Assembly: GCA_965153455.1 (NCBI GenBank)
Contig: OZ234498.1
Location: 5,766,001-5,830,000, forward strand
Length of the DNA: 64,000 nt
Direction of reading: 5' to 3'
DNA from: Sphagnum compactum
Lineage: Eukaryota > Bryophyta > Sphagnopsida > Sphagnales
Shown here: piece by piece, positions 37,673 to 50,616 of the stretch
Numbering within the stretch: the stretch's first letter is position 1
Layout: every line of letters starts with the position of its first letter
Made by a program: the position numbers and the translations under genes
Notes under the pieces: generated by a model
Seen by the model: only the letters and a program-made list of their open reading frames with translations
The model's database searches: none
Told to the model about the DNA's origin: nothing

Positions 37673-40060
37673 TAGGTGAAAGCACACTATGGGGGGGCCA
37701 CTTTCATGACATGTATATAATGTATATTTCTGCAAAATGTGTTGCATTTACTTTTGGGATTCACTTTTGGTGTTCAAACTTGATAGTTTGGTTTTCACAA
37801 AGTTAATGTTCAATCTAATATTATTTGAAAGAAAAAAGATTAACTTAATGTACCATACTTTAACATATTAACTTAAAATTTAGTTCAATGCTAATAGTAC
37901 CAACTTTGACAACCTTTAAATTTCACTAAGTTTAGCTAGCCAAATTTAGATTAATCAGCTCAATTTAGCTTGATTTTTGCCCTAATTCAACCAAAATGCC
38001 TTTTAAGACTTCATTAAACAACTTTAAATATAGCTTAGCCAAATTTATTCAAATTTAACCAAGTTTAATTAGGTTTAACCTAAATAGTTTAATGTAACTT
38101 GATTTCACCAATTTTAATTAAATTAAATTAACTATCCAAAATTAAGCTAATGAATTCAAATTTAGCCCAATAAATAATTTTGACTAAATTTTTTTAAGTT
38201 TAGCCAAATTTAGCCAAAATCATTTAATTTAATTAAATTTATATTCGTTTCAACAAACTTTAAAATGTTTCACCCAAGTTTATAAAAATATAAGAAAATT
38301 TATCCTAATTTAACAAAATTAACATATGTTAACCTCATTTGTTTTAACCAAAATAACATAGTTCAGCAAATTTATATTATTTTAACCAAATTTAACAAAG
38401 TTTTATTGGATTTATCCATGGGTTTAGGCTTCAACATATTAATTTTATAAAATGACCTTTAAAAAATATGATTAAATATAATTTTAAAAAAATTTAAATT
38501 TAAATTTATTACAAAACATTGGATATAATATTTATATATAACATATTTCAATAAATATTATTATATACATATTATACATATGTATAATATGTATATAATA
38601 ATATATTGTATGTATATTAATATTCACATACATGTATTCATAGATTAATAAATTATGTGTAAAATTATGTTATGTGTATATAGTCAAGGTTTTGTTTTGT
38701 GACAAATTTTCACCACCTAGTGACAAATAAAAAGGGCTGGCAAATCCAATAAAAGGATTTTTGAGAATTTAAAAAAAAAATCCATATCCCGAGAAAAAAA
38801 AATTAAAAGTTGCCAAATTCAGACAATGTGTCCGATTAGGTCACCAAAACTAGACTGGATTCCAAAAAAGATCTATTAATCTACCATGATAGTCACCATT
38901 TATTGTTAATTAATGTTGAGGATTCTCGCCAATACACCTACTTGAAGAATTTGAAAACAAAAAACCCTATATATAGTATGGTACATAATATATAAAATGT
39001 ATTTATATTAATAATATTATATTCATATTTCATAATAAAAAATAAATTAAGAATAATATAGGTTCTATATTAAATTATACATTATTTATTAAATGTTATC
39101 ATGTATTGAAAATGGATTTGTTAAAAAATACTATTCAATTGTGATTTTCTTCGTTCAAAATTTGTTGTTTGAAGTTAGTTGGGGCGCCTATGTAGATATG
39201 TTTCAAAGTTTAATAATCCATATTCAAATTTTCATCTAAGTAAGTATTGAAAAAAAAAATTATATTTTAAACTTTGTATTTTTTGACATTCAAACATTGA
39301 AGGATGATAAATCTTTTTTGTGAGTACATAATTTCACATCTAATGTGGTAAGTGGATAGCAAAGGGCTTGGACCATTTTGAAAAGGTCTAAGGATCAAAA
39401 CTTGATCCTAACATGTTGACCAACTTGACCATGTTGATTGTGGTCAATGTTGGGGTATGTTGACCAGTCATATGTATAATGAATCTGAATAATTTAGAAT
39501 AAATTAAAAGAATAATGATTTTATATATCAATATGCGAAACGATATTTAAATATTAATATGAAATTATAAATACATAATATATTATTATATTATATTATA
39601 TTATATACATAAATATATGTTATATATAATATATATATAATATTTTATAGTCATGGATGTAGTCATATATCCATTTTCTTGGTGTAGCACGCTCCTATTA
39701 AAAATTTGCAAAAGCAAGATTAATTAATGTAGATAAAAAATTTGCATATCACATTGCAAATATCCTTTTGAAAGTCATCAAAGTTTTAATTCATTATATT
39801 CTATCATCATTTTGGGTTTGTGTTCATAAGGCACAATCATGAGGCCAACACCTTATTTTTAAAATTGTTATTGACAAACCTAATTTGGATGAGATATTGA
39901 ATTCAAAAGAACTGAAATGTGTTTGTACTTCTCCATATTATTTACACCACCTTAAAAAAATGTTTTTGAATTCGTCAACTTGCACCCCCAAAACTTTTTA
40001 TCACTTTCACAAGTGCTGAAAGAAAATGGATATATTTAATAGAAACATTTCGTGAACTAA
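37673..40060. other. AT-rich intergenic stretch
   Basis: Contains 'tttaaccaaatttaa'-type low-complexity repeats (about 37920-38430) and AT palindromes such as the one at 38560-38610. No gene recognised. Confidence 0.5.
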
Positions 40061-40214
40061 CACTACTACAAAGTGTGGGTGCAATTCACTAGTCCCCGTT
40101 CACTAGACCAATGAAATCACTATTTCTTCACTGGTCCCCGTTCACTACAACCAGTGAATTCATTCAAAATCCAGTGAAATCACTTGGCATACAGGGACAC
40201 CTTTTGTTGTAGTG
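40061..40214. mobile_element. 154-bp CACTA MITE
   Basis: Begins CACTACTACAAAG and ends as the inverted form of CACTACAACAAAAGG. Flanked by TAA on both sides (40058-40060 and 40215-40217). The interior repeats 'gtccccgttcacta' twice and TTCACT/AGTGAA several times, resembling compressed subterminal repeats. No coding. Confidence 0.88.
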
Positions 40215-40217
40215 TAA

Positions 40218-42334
40218 AAAACTTTCAAGATATAAATAATACAAACATTCAACATAAAATGAAAACATTCTTGAACCTGTTAAGGAAGATCTAGTAACTT
40301 TTGCACTATACTATGACCATAGAATGAAATGTTTTCACAAGTTATTACAATCAACAAATACATTATTTGGACAAGTCAAAATTATATTTTTCTAACAAAG
40401 TTTCAAGCTTGAGGAAGTGAATATGATCATGAACTTTTATGGATAGAAGATGCACCAATATGTACAATCAATAGTAATGATGAAATACAATTGTTTATTG
40501 ATAAATATATAACTTGTGACAAATTTTTATTGCCTGACAATTTATGTGTTCATAAATAAAACTTCACCATCATAAACAAACTTGTCATAAAAAAACCAAC
40601 TTGTAGGTTTCATTTTCCATTACCACCATTTAATAGCACACAAATATTAATTTTATTATTAAATCAAGATTTTAAAAATAATTTAAAACAATTTTTATTT
40701 TTAACATATTAAATGAAATGGACATGGGATAAGATATATCATTTGATGACTTTCTAAACATATTACAGATGGATAAACATACTTACTTAAATTTAGCTTC
40801 GATATCTAAATTACAAAAACCAACAATATTTGATTACCATATTATCTTTTAAAGATATATGTGCAAATGCATACAAAAGATTTTTTGGTAAACTTTAATA
40901 AGCAAATATTGATGGACAATTCATATTAGATCCATACGTTGAAGTTATTGCACATCTTATCTAACCAAAATAGACAAAAATGTTACACCAAAACTACACA
41001 CCATGCTTGAAAATTGCAAAGTAAAAAAAAATTATTCTCAATGCATTAAACAAATGGGTAATACTTTTTTGAATGCTTAGCAAATGTTTGCACAATTGGG
41101 TGAGTGCAAGGTATAGTGGATTAATGTTACACTCCAAATTACCAATATTTTAGTCCAAAACAATTAAGGTATTTTTTGTGGGTTATAGTGAATTACAAAG
41201 GTTTTCCATTAGTTTCTTTAGCATTTTCTCCATTTAATCAAAAGCCCATTTAGAAGTCCCTTTTTTTAACACATATGCACAAGAATAATCCAAAAACCTT
41301 TTTTTTCAAATATTTATGGGCTTTTTAAAAAACCCTATTTTTTAGTTTGTTTAAAAGTCCATAGGTAAAATCTTACAAATGCTATCATGCAAAAATTTCA
41401 AACTTATTTTTTTTAATATGTCAAGTCCATAACCAACACATCATAAATGATTGGACCATTTCAAAGTCCATATAAAAAGTTGTTGTCAAGATTACAATAT
41501 TAATGTTTGAGTTTGAAAGTCCATATTTCTTGTGTTTTTCTTGATTATGAAAATGCAATAAATTGAATAGATACATATTCAAGCTAGTATCTTTAAACTA
41601 AGTCATTATAGAAAAAAATTGGTCAATAGAATGACAAACAATTTATAGAATTTTTCAAAAAGTCCAAGAATTGGTCAAGTGTAATGTGTATTTACCCAGT
41701 TGGTTGTTCATTTAATACTTTCATTACCATTACACCATGCATCAAGATCATTCCAATCTATTAATAAATCCCCAAAAGACAAAAGAGCTTTCATTTTGAA
41801 ACCTCATCACATGTTGAAAAATTTGTCATTAACTACCACATATATACAATGTTCGTCAATGATCAACTAATATATCAATCAACCTACTTCATTATCTCAT
41901 ATTTCACTTGTTAAATTTGTTGCAAATTATGATATTAAAACCTTTAAAAAATACAAAAAATCAAATGTTGTTCATTGGGTTGGTTTCAATAAGCACAAGG
42001 ATCTTCAAAACAATTGTAAATAATTGTTATTATTATTTTCACATTTTGTAATGATTGAAATGTAACAAAAAAAAAACATATTCAACTTGGCATGACATTT
42101 ATAGAACAAAAGAAATGTCCTTTCAAATTGTTCAAAATAAATTCATGAATACAGTTGCAGGGACGTGTAGGTTGCATCAAGTACGTAGTGTTGGATTAAA
42201 TAAGATTTCATTGTAAATACGGAACTTGTCTTGTTTTTGCAAGTTCTGTACAAATGGCGATGATGGTCCATGTGACCATCTTGATTACGTGCTAGGTTTT
42301 TTTTTTATTCTATTGGTGCCTTGTAGACCAAAGG
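40218..42334. other. AT-rich intergenic stretch, nothing identified
   Basis: No gene, RNA or clear repeat recognised by eye. Confidence 0.5.
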
Positions 42335-42682
42335 ATGGTAGAGATGAGACTTAAGAGGATAATTTTGATTAGCAATGATAAAGAAATGTTGGCAACTACC
42401 CTAAATGTTGGTGAACATTTTGCAGTCATTGCTATGAAAGATAATATCCAAGGTGATGACTTTTGGATACTTATATGTGAAGAAGCTTTGGCTATGGTTG
42501 CAGAGGTCAGCAAGGTTGATTACTGGGGCGCAAAAAATATACATGGGAGAACAAATTGTAGTAAGGAAGTACTACAAAAGACAAGTTGTAGCTTGCAATC
42601 TTATGTCTTCTGTGGTGGAGGGCCAACTTTCATTTACTCACATTTAGTGAATACAACCAAGTTTAGTATGACTATTGCATGA
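42335..42682 (+). pseudogene. Unrecognised coding remnant with probable frameshifts
   Basis: A 115-codon open frame (MVEMRLKRIILISNDKEML..., GEHFAVIA, QGDDFWILICEEAL, ...TFIYSHLVNTTKFSM) has protein-like composition. An overlapping frame (+1 family, from 42453) reads GEQIVVRKYYKRQVVAC where the first frame becomes less protein-like, suggesting a short out-of-frame segment around 42540-42620. I do not recognise the family. The location among transposons suggests an element-encoded protein. Low confidence that it is a gene at all. Confidence 0.35.
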
Positions 42683-44479
42683 CACAGAGAAAAAGGTGGA
42701 AAGATTGGAGCTCAAGTATACACTTTTCCCATCGATGCTTTCAACCATATTCAATCCATGTTAAGTGCAACATGATAATGGTATCATTCTACCCTCTTGT
42801 CTATAAATGGCTCAGAGTTTCTAAATAGGTCTTTAACTTGTCTGTTTGTGTGATATATTGTTGTATTGCATAATTATTAGGTCAATTTTTTTAGTTCCAC
42901 TGGCTTTTGTTATTTTTATAATCAATAGGGTTCATATGGATTCATGTGAGACTTTGTGAGACACAACAAATATCTTTATCATCTTGTCAACACCTTGGTA
43001 GTGCAAAGTTTTTTATTCCGATAGGTAACAACTTGGAATAGGACAAGATTTGCCACAAAAGTAGGATAAGATGACAATGTGAGCTCACAAAATTTTCCAC
43101 AAAAGTTGTAATAGATAAACTTATTTTGGATTTAACTTCAATTTCTTGCAAGAATTATGGACACAATTTTGTCACATGAGGTTATTCTCCACTACAATGT
43201 GCAGGTTTTCAACTTGGTTGGTACCATGTGTTTGACAAAAATATTGCAATTTTATGGGCAACTTTGTTCCAAATGTTGGCAAGCTTCATACCATATCAAA
43301 ATTAATATCTATGTATTCAGCCTTTCAAATCTATGAAACTACTAAGTTTCTACAATGACTTGCAGTAGGCATGTTTTTTCTATCATTGTAGCTTATCCTA
43401 GATTTAGAGTTGATAAAATTGCCTTGTGCTTTTTCATGTCCTCTTTTATAATTTGCACAAATGAACTAGCACTAGGTCCCACAAATTAATGATTTCATGG
43501 CTGGAATATATCTAATTAATTATCTATAATTGTGTATTTTAATTCTAGTGACATTGTTGTGCTTGCAAGTTGTCATCCCAATTTTTTTTCTTTCAGTCAA
43601 TCACAAATTGTAATGGAAAGTTTGATTCTACAAGTCATTTTGGCATAATTATGGGGTACCAAAGTTATACCAAACCTTACTTGTAGAAAGTCTTAGTATG
43701 CAATTTTTGAACTGTCTTTTAGGAGACATTTTAAAGCCCTTGAGACATTTGAATTTTGAGCTTAAAAGAGGATAAATATGCCGATAACATTGAAAGCATT
43801 GTGCATTTGGGTTAATTGAACTTTGTGTGTTTTCTTCACAATAGAGATGTGAATATGAAACTTTTTAACTTATTTTCAAATTGGGCAGTGGATGACCTAC
43901 ACATCAATGTCTTCAGAGTTTCAGTGAAAGGACTTGTAAATCAATGTGGATCAAATAAAGATACCCAAAAATTTCCAAGAAATGTGATTATTACGGAACC
44001 TATCACCATACAATTCAATGATTATGATGTAGCTAGGTTATAGTGAATTTTGTTGTCCTTCTCAAGGTTTAAGAGTCTTTGTATGAATTGTATAACTTTT
44101 CTGTTTTGTATTGTCTATTGGAAGAGTCCTTGGAGGCCCTAGGTGACACTTACAAACTAGCTGTGGATTGTTTAACCATTTCATGAACCCTAATCAAGAA
44201 ATTGCATTTGCAATGTATAATCAAAGGTAATGATTTTGATGGTCTTACCAACCCCATAAAGGAAACAATGTGATTCACCAAGGTTAAAGTTGACTCTTGT
44301 TATGCTTAATGTATGTCCCCTACCCACCCTTTGAAATAACATTTGTTTTGATTGAAAAAGACCATAATAGATGGGAATTTTTAGATTGTTATCAACAGAA
44401 ATGGTAAGGGTTTACGGAATAAAACCATTTTAACAACATGGCAATTAGGAAGTGCAAAAGTTTATTGGATTGAGCATAA
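42683..44479. other. AT-rich intergenic stretch, nothing identified
   Basis: Short open frames only (for example 43816-44043), none with recognisable motifs. Confidence 0.45.
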
Positions 44480-45919
44480 CATTATGAAAAAAAGGGTGTT
44501 TTGTAACTAGCCTTGTAACTCAATCAATGAGTTGCATTGGACACTTGCAATTCGTTATATGTATACCCTATGAATGCTAGCTAACGAATAAGTTGCATGA
44601 GTTGAAGAGTTGCAACTCACCATATATACAGTGCAATTCATTGCAAGTTAATTGCAACTTTGTCTAAACAACTCATTTTCAACTACTATGCAACTCCATT
44701 ATAACTACACCCATGATGTCATGTTAATGTCATTAATTGTCATCCTTCTACAAAAATTTAACATGTGGCACTATGAATTTTTTTGGACATAATTTTTTTG
44801 GTCAAAATATTGATCTCCATCATCCATTATGATTGTTAATGATGGTCTAAAATTGTGACATGTGACACAATTGAAAATTGCCACATGACATATTAATTGT
44901 ATTTTGGAAAATAAACTAAATATAAATATCTATTTTAGTAGTTAAATAGGTCGTTCATAACCATAGGTAGGTAGGTAGGTTAGTAGGTCTTAAAACCTAT
45001 GTACCTACATATTTACCTAGGACCTACCTACCTACCTACCTACTTACATGGATAGGTAGAAAAGCAAGTAAAAGCACAAAAATAAGTGAAGTACATAATA
45101 ATTATGATTTTTTTTTTAATTTCATGTTTTGCCTTTAAGTTAAGGTTTTTTGAGCTCATCCCAAAATGACAAATGTATTTTAATGTGAGATAATAAAAGA
45201 ACAAGCCTTTTTATATAATTTGTAAGATGGGATTCAAAGACAAAACATATGGATTAAATCTTTTAGTTGTTCCTTAGTTGGAAATTGAATTGCAACTATA
45301 AGGTAAATTGACCAGTGATCAAACACTTAAGCGTTCAAGGCAACCAAATCCAAGGGGGGGGCTCCATTGTTGCTAGTGTCGTAACAAAACTTGAACCTCT
45401 CCTATTGGTGCATCTAACACATTAAAAGTCATCAAAAATGGATAAAATTGAGAAAGTTATGGCCCCCCAAAGCAAAGGGGGTCAAAAACTCAAAAAAACA
45501 AACCACCGAATGTATCCCATAATGAATGGTGGAAATATGAATATGTGACATGATCGCATGTATGAACATTATACACTGATTGCAACATAATTGTTACTTT
45601 AGTGGCACATTTACAACAATTTTAAAATAATTATCACATGTAGTTACAATGCAAGTTTTGAAAAAGTTAAACATGATTAATTACATATGTGTATAAATTA
45701 TTGTATAGAAGACTCATTTTCAATTCACTTGCAACTATAATACAACTAATTGATTTTTTAATGTGAAAATTTATTTATTAATACACTATATTTCTATGGA
45801 GATACTTGCACAATAATTGTAATACCCAAAAGATAATTACACAATAGTTATATATGAGTTGTTTTTTGAATTTTAGTTGCAAGGTAGTGTTGTTTTGACA
45901 AATGCAATTTAATATAGTG
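44480..45919. mobile_element. Decayed non-autonomous CACTA element related to 34184-36840
   Basis: TAA duplications flank it (44477-44479 and 45920-45922). Ends are mutated: CATTATGAAAAAAAGGG on the left and the inverted form of CACTATATTAAATT on the right. AGTTGCA-type subterminal repeats are dense at 44510-44700. The segment at about 45390-45500 ('gagaaagttatggcccccca') matches 35155-35215 of the larger element, and both carry a GTAG-rich stretch. The CACGTG boxes of the relative are decayed to ACATGTG here. Confidence 0.7.
44964..45049. repeat. (GTAG)n / (CTAC)n inverted microsatellite
   Basis: GTAG-rich repeats on the left face CTAC-rich repeats on the right, with a loop around 44990-45020, so the stretch can fold on itself. 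A less regular equivalent is at about 34727-34800 in the related element. Confidence 0.75.
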
Positions 45920-45922
45920 TAA

Positions 45923-48649
45923 ATCAATATATTTTGTATTCTAACTATCAAACCATGTATCTTGCTTTCGGTTCACTAACGAAAAAAGATGTTATATATA
46001 AAAGATTCATAATTTTGTTTCTTTCAATATATGAATAGGAAATGAAGTTGAAGAACCATCAATAATTGATTTTTCTTCTTGCATGTAAAACAAACCATAT
46101 ATATGCCAAGGGCATCAATTGAAACACACCTTGTTTTGTTTGTCATGCTGAAATCTCCCAAACCACGATATTTCATGTTGCACTATTGGTATCTTTGGAA
46201 AGCTCTTGGTGAGTAAAGGTGCACCAACTTGGTTTGAGACTATTTGGAGCTAGAGTGTGGAAGCTAGTGAATATTGAATCATTTTTTTCTCAATGGAAAC
46301 TAAATAAAATCGAAACTAAAAACTGTTGTTAGAAAGTCCTCAACGAATCAAATTTTTAATAAAGTTTATTTCACAATTTTCAGAGCTAAGGTGTGAAAAA
46401 TATATTATTTTAGAGTGAAATCTGTTGCTGGAAATTCAAACAAATTACAAAAATTGGGTTTGGAATGAAAGATCAGTTGAGCCCTCCGTGTGTTCACAAT
46501 TGGGCCAACGGCACAGGCTACACTAGTATGGATAATGCAAGGTCCACCGAGGAAGTGACCATTGGCCCTTGTTTGTGCTAATGTTTTTCATTTGTCTTAT
46601 TGCAACATCAAGTACAAAGGCAAATTGAAAATATAAATTGAAACTAATTTTGAAAAATAATTTACATGAAAAGAAGATGGAAAAGACAAGCAAAAAAAAT
46701 TGGTTCTATGTTGTAGACTATAGGCTTTGAGCTCTTCTTATTAACTTAGGATAGTGCAAGCTTGTTGGAACTTGATTCCATGACTTTCAATGGTGTTAGA
46801 AAACCCTCAATGCCACTCCATTTGTTTGTTCAGCATGTGGATGGGTGCTTTGTAGGCCACATGGCAGATTCTAAACAAACAAAGGTGATCGATCATTTGG
46901 GTATTGCACTTGCTTTGGCGTGTAAGAAAGAGGTTGAGAAAGTGTGTGGTTTTGGGCAAACTTGTCAACCAACAATCCCAATTGTTTTGGTGGCACTTAT
47001 GTACTACCCGTGTGTTGTTGGACGAAGTGCATGAGAGGTCTTGGGATGCCAAGTGTGGACAAAGTATGTATATGAAAAGCCCGAATACCCTTTATTTCAC
47101 ACAATAATAAGAAACCATCCCACAAGTTAAGTCTCACCTGGGTGGGTGTTCTCCTTGCCTAGGATCAAGAGCCACCACCCACAAACTAAGATAACATTTT
47201 GTCACCACAATTCTCCAACCTCAACCACACCATGATACACACAATTTGGGGTGTTAGTGTAGATTTCTTAACAAAATGTTAGAGTCAAAATGTACATGTC
47301 GCAAAATCAAAGTTTTTCGAATGGGCAAATTCGATGGGTTTTGAATTTTTTGGAGCACACATCCCAAAACCATAATAGAAAGGTGCTTGTGTAAAAACAA
47401 CACGCCCTTGGCCCCCATCCCAAAATCAAACCCCTAATTTATGGATTAAATAAATAGTCATGCCAAGGGCTTGTGGTCAATATAGTGTCAATTTGGTTCC
47501 GATACAAGGCATCTTTAGTGGAAACTCTCGGAGCTTTTGTCTATGGTGGGTGGGTCGGCCATGCATATTAGGTTAGTTGTGCAATTCGATGTTTTCACTC
47601 CATTTGGGTGGTGCACGGGTTGAAACACGATCAATATTTTAATAGAAAATTTGACATAGTCAAGGCTCGGTAAATGCACTTGCTTTAAATGATGATTAAA
47701 TTTCATTTAATTGGTTTTTTTAATTTAAGAAAAATACAACAACAAATTTCCTCATATCATTAGAAGGGTCTTAAAAATGATATGAGGAAAAATGGTACAA
47801 TTTTTATTGTGAAAATTGGTACAATAAAAATGCAAGAACAACAACTGAAAATTATGGGCAATTGGGGATGGCTATCATCACTGTTTGCCAAAATTTGGAA
47901 ATTTTCTGTTGCAAATTCAATAAATTTTTGAAAAAAAATCCAAATTCTAAAATATCATCCTTTGAAATATTTTATAATTACCATATTTCTATACATGGTT
48001 CAAGTAGATAGCGAAAAAGATAGAAGAATGTTTTTTCCCTTCAATATTTCTGAATTAGCCAAATTTGGTTAAATTGGCTTTATGGATGATTGCAAAATAA
48101 AACATTGATACAAGGAATGGAATGCAATACTATATTTCACAAATGACATTAATTCAAACCCTAGCCAAATCTTTTTAATCTACGTGTTTTCTTTTTTTCA
48201 AAAATCATTCATTTCCATTCTTTTTATGGGGAATTTTTATGCATTTTTTGACATGAAAAATTTATGATTTTGACACACACAAAGGAATCTAGTGGAAAAA
48301 AATTACCCTAATTCCCCAGATTTCAAGAAAACCAAATTTAAATCGCCATATTTCTACAACAAGTTCAAGCATGTAGCCAACATAAAAAGAGAATTTTCTA
48401 ACTTTTTCAAATTTACATATAGTCCATAAGCACATTTGGCTAAATCTGCTTGTGAAGGATTGCCAAAATGGAATCTTCAAAATAAAATTAATTACTGGAC
48501 ACTGAAAAGTTGCCATAGTAATTATTCATAGTAATTATCATAGTACTTTTTCTGGTATAATTTGTGAGACAAGTGAAGTGATTATAAGAAATAAAAATAA
48601 AAATATTATATCCAGAAGTTGAAAGAACACCCCCAAAAAAGAAAAGAAC
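45923..48649. other. Intergenic stretch upstream of eIF5A, nothing identified
   Basis: No conserved protein or RNA recognised. An open frame at 46762-47034 has no motif that I know. Confidence 0.45.
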
Positions 48650-49128
48650 TTGCCCACTGCTGCCCCACTGCCCGCCGCCCGCGGCCCCGTTCCCCGGCCC
48701 ACCTTACCCGGACGCCGCAGCCGCACCGGGTGTGGCCGGTGGCCAACTACCGGGTGACCTGGTGACCGACAGAACGGGGATTTATTTTTTCATGTTTGGG
48801 AACGAAGAGGTAAAGCCCTAATAACGATGCTCATCCTGAACCGTCGATGGACGTATCCGACGGACTGGATTTGTCGTGAGCGCCATCTCTCACTGGGTGG
48901 TGTGCAGCAGCTGTGGAAACGAACTGGAGCTGTTGGAGAAGAAGAAAGAAGAAGCGCGCAGATTTCGCAGTGTGGTTTTTTTGGCCACTTTTCGGCTGTT
49001 TAGCACCAACACGGCTCTCTTCCCTGCGCGCCTGTGCTGTGCCTTCTTGGTCTGAGTGTATCTTAGTAGTTAGTGGTCTTGCACGGGCTTCCGTTGCGGG
49101 AAGAGGGGTAGTTGGTGGTATAGTCACG
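48650..49128 (+). promoter_or_regulatory. eIF5A promoter and 5' leader (approximate)
   Basis: Base composition changes sharply: 48655-48780 is GC-rich with many CpG, unlike the AT-rich DNA to its left, and the leader region to 49128 stays mixed. This fits the promoter of a constitutively expressed housekeeping gene. No TATA box or exact transcription start could be placed with confidence. Confidence 0.5.
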
Positions 49129-50616
49129 ATGTCGGATGATGATCATCATTTCGAGTCTAAGGCCGATGCAGGGGCGTCCAAGACCTTTCCCCAACAGGCC
49201 GGCACCATTCGCAAGAACGCCTACTTAGTCATCAAGACAAGGCCGTGCAAGGTTTGTCCTTCGTTCCCCTCGTCTCTATTACGGACTTCTCGCAGACTCT
49301 CTTTCAAGGGTTTCATTCGGTGCACAGGGCTCATTGTTGGTTAGTTTTATGCAGTGCGGATACCGCTTATCTGTTTTTGCCATATGTAGTTGGACGCCAT
49401 TCTTGCGTCGTTGTTTTCTGAGAGAAGGTTATATGTTTCGTGTTCGTAGTCCTCGAGAGGAGGAGATGTGCCAGTCTTGTTCTCCTTGCTTTCTCTTCCT
49501 GTGGCAGACAATTTAGTATGGCTTGTGAAAGTCGAAGTCAGTTTTTTTGCAACGATTTAGGTCTTCTCTTTCTCGTGCCTTAATTTGTGCCTGCTTTTTC
49601 CTTAGTGTTTGGGACATGTCGCTGTTGTTGCTGGTCTAGTTGTGGGAGGTGTAACATTTACAGACAAACATGTTGACTGTGGTCTGACAGGTCGTAGAGG
49701 TGTCTACCTCTAAGACTGGAAAGCACGGTCACGCGAAGTGTCATTTTGTGGCGATTGACATCTTCACCGGAAAGAAGCTTGAAGATATTGTCCCCTCTTC
49801 ACACAATTGTGATGTGAGTACTTCTTAAGCACATGCATATCTACTTGATTTTATCATTTCAGATGTCTGGTGTTGTGATTGACAGTGGACAACATCATTG
49901 TTGCACATGCACCCCTGAACATTTGCTTGACTGTTTGTCATGGTGGCTGTTGCAGGTGCCAGAGGTGGTGCGCACTGATTACCAGCTTATTGACATCTCT
50001 GAGGACGGATTTGTAAGTTGCCTGTCAATAATCAACAATAACTTCTCTAATAACAACAGATTTGTTGCAGTTGTTTCCTTTTTAGACAATGGATCTGTCC
50101 TTATTGTTTGGGTGCATGTCAATATCTGCGCTTGCTGTATCATGTGTATTGGGGTGCAACAGTTGAATGTTACTGTTCACTGGTTAAAGAAGCAGCTAAT
50201 GCTGCATGTGCATGCTTTATAAATTCAGGTGAGCCTGCTGACTGAGAGTGGAGACACCAAGGATGATTTGCGCCTGCCTTCAGATGAGCAGCTTCTTGCT
50301 CAGGTTACCAATGCAAATTCCTCTGTTTTCATATCCCTCTGGTTTTTATAGTATGTTCCCACTCTGAGAATTCTGTCTCATGATGAACTCCCCATGGCAA
50401 TCTGGTAATTGAGGAGAAAATGGATCTCCAGAAGTGTCCACTTCAGCTATTCTTAGAAAATGTAAAATTCATTGTATATGGGAATGAACGTTAAAACTTT
50501 TATCTGTGCAGATAAAGGAGGGATTCAAGGATGGCAAAGACTTGGTGGTTACTGTCATGTCTGCCATGGGAGAGGAGCAGATCTGTGCTCTGAAGGATGT
50601 TGGTCCAAAGAACTAA
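49129..50616 (+). CDS. EIF5A: Eukaryotic translation initiation factor 5A (eIF5A), complete, 160 aa
   Basis: Small factor that stimulates peptide-bond formation and termination, and the classic hypusinated protein. Exons with exact phase 0 joins: 49129-49251, 49691-49813, 49956-50012, 50229-50303 and 50512-50616. The product begins [20 protein letters not shown] and ends ALKDVGPKN. The hypusine loop [12 protein letters not shown] is intact, with the target lysine at residue 52 (the K of TGKHG). The C-terminal OB-fold is full length and 160 residues is the normal plant size. All introns are GT-AG. The start is the first ATG after the leader and matches the plant N-terminus. Hypusination needs deoxyhypusine synthase and hydroxylase encoded elsewhere. 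Nothing unusual in the gene itself. Confidence 0.97.

Noticed and set aside
46762-47034. 90-codon open frame upstream of eIF5A
   Set aside because: No recognisable motif, and overlapping frames of similar length exist on both strands, so it is probably chance.
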